A DNA stretch of 6,036 bases from Bacillota bacterium (GTDB taxonomy: Bacteria; Bacillota_I; Bacilli_A; RFN20; CAG-826), in assembly GCA_023443485.1 (NCBI GenBank), contig JAEZUH010000055.1, positions 1-6,036 of the forward strand, written 5' to 3'. Position 1 is the stretch's first letter. The number at the start of each line of letters is the position of its first letter. Of this stretch, positions 5,918 through 6,036 are shown piece after piece. A model generated the notes under the pieces. The model worked only from the letters and a program-made list of their open reading frames with translations, had not been told where the DNA came from and ran no database searches. Position numbers and translations under genes: made by a program.

Positions 5918-6036
5918 ATGGACTATAAAGATACTTTGTCGATGAATAAATCCAACTTTGAAATGCGTGGAAATTTATCGATGAAAGAACCCATCTTAGT
6001 GGAAAAATGGAAGATGGAACAAATTTACCAAGCGAT
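5918..6036 (+). CDS. ileS: Isoleucyl-tRNA synthetase, N-terminal fragment
   Basis: Thirty-nine complete codons are present before the window edge, and the frame stays open. The start MDYKDTLSMNKSNFEMRGNL, continuing into KEP-x5-KW (residues 23-31), matches the conserved N-terminus of class I isoleucyl-tRNA synthetases (MDYKDTL...F.MRGNL...EP...KKW). The enzyme charges tRNA-Ile in the cytoplasm. The HIGH and KMSKS motifs lie outside the window. In Firmicutes ileS commonly lies downstream of the division cluster after sepF and divIVA; here those genes are missing and a nuclease gene is in their place. With no terminator in the 29-nt gap, ileS is probably transcribed at least partly from the nuclease promoter. 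Confidence 0.9.
   Translation, partial: MDYKDTLSMNKSNFEMRGNLSMKEPILVEKWKMEQIYQA

Overview
The window is a compact all-plus-strand segment of a reduced bacterial division (dcw) cluster: mraZ (3' end), rsmH, a 71-residue membrane protein at the ftsL position, ftsA, ftsZ, a secreted nuclease lipoprotein and the start of ileS. The gene order mraZ-rsmH-small protein-(ftsA)-ftsZ, with no ftsI, mraY, murD, ftsW or murG between rsmH and ftsA, resembles the stripped cluster of wall-less or Mollicutes-related Bacilli (Acholeplasma/Izemoplasma/RF39-type lineages). All tryptophans in the reading frames are TGG, and the one TGA stop (1281-1283) lies directly before a terminator. The genetic code therefore looks standard, which argues against Mycoplasma/Spiroplasma proper. 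Base composition is moderately AT-rich. The lineage is inferred, not proven.

Layout. 1-131 is the MraZ C-terminus. 137-1063 is the 16S rRNA methyltransferase RsmH. 1068-1283 is the small single-pass membrane protein, which carries a YSIRK-like motif. 1276-1344 holds two successive hairpins, the second a clear intrinsic terminator that closes the first transcription unit. 1388-1432 holds a perfect 15-nt palindrome abutting a candidate promoter for the second unit, ftsA (1456-2658) and ftsZ (2671-3798), which ends at a terminator at 3818-3846. 3847-3872 is a cluster of related half-sites overlapping an extended -10 promoter for a third unit: a 666-residue lipoprotein endonuclease I (3888-5888), followed after 29 nt and without a terminator by ileS (5918 to beyond the window).

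How they work together. MraZ is the cluster's regulator in other bacteria. RsmH modifies the 30S decoding centre. FtsZ forms the cytokinetic ring, and its intact C-terminal peptide should bind FtsA. FtsA is divergent: the phosphate-1 loop is degenerate and no C-terminal amphipathic membrane-targeting helix is visible, so how the ring is tethered to the membrane is an open question. The 71-residue membrane protein encoded upstream is a natural candidate partner. The nuclease probably degrades extracellular DNA or RNA for nucleotide salvage, a common need in reduced wall-less bacteria.

No stretch longer than about 170 nt lacks a gene. I see no tRNA, rRNA, CRISPR, insertion sequence or other mobile element.
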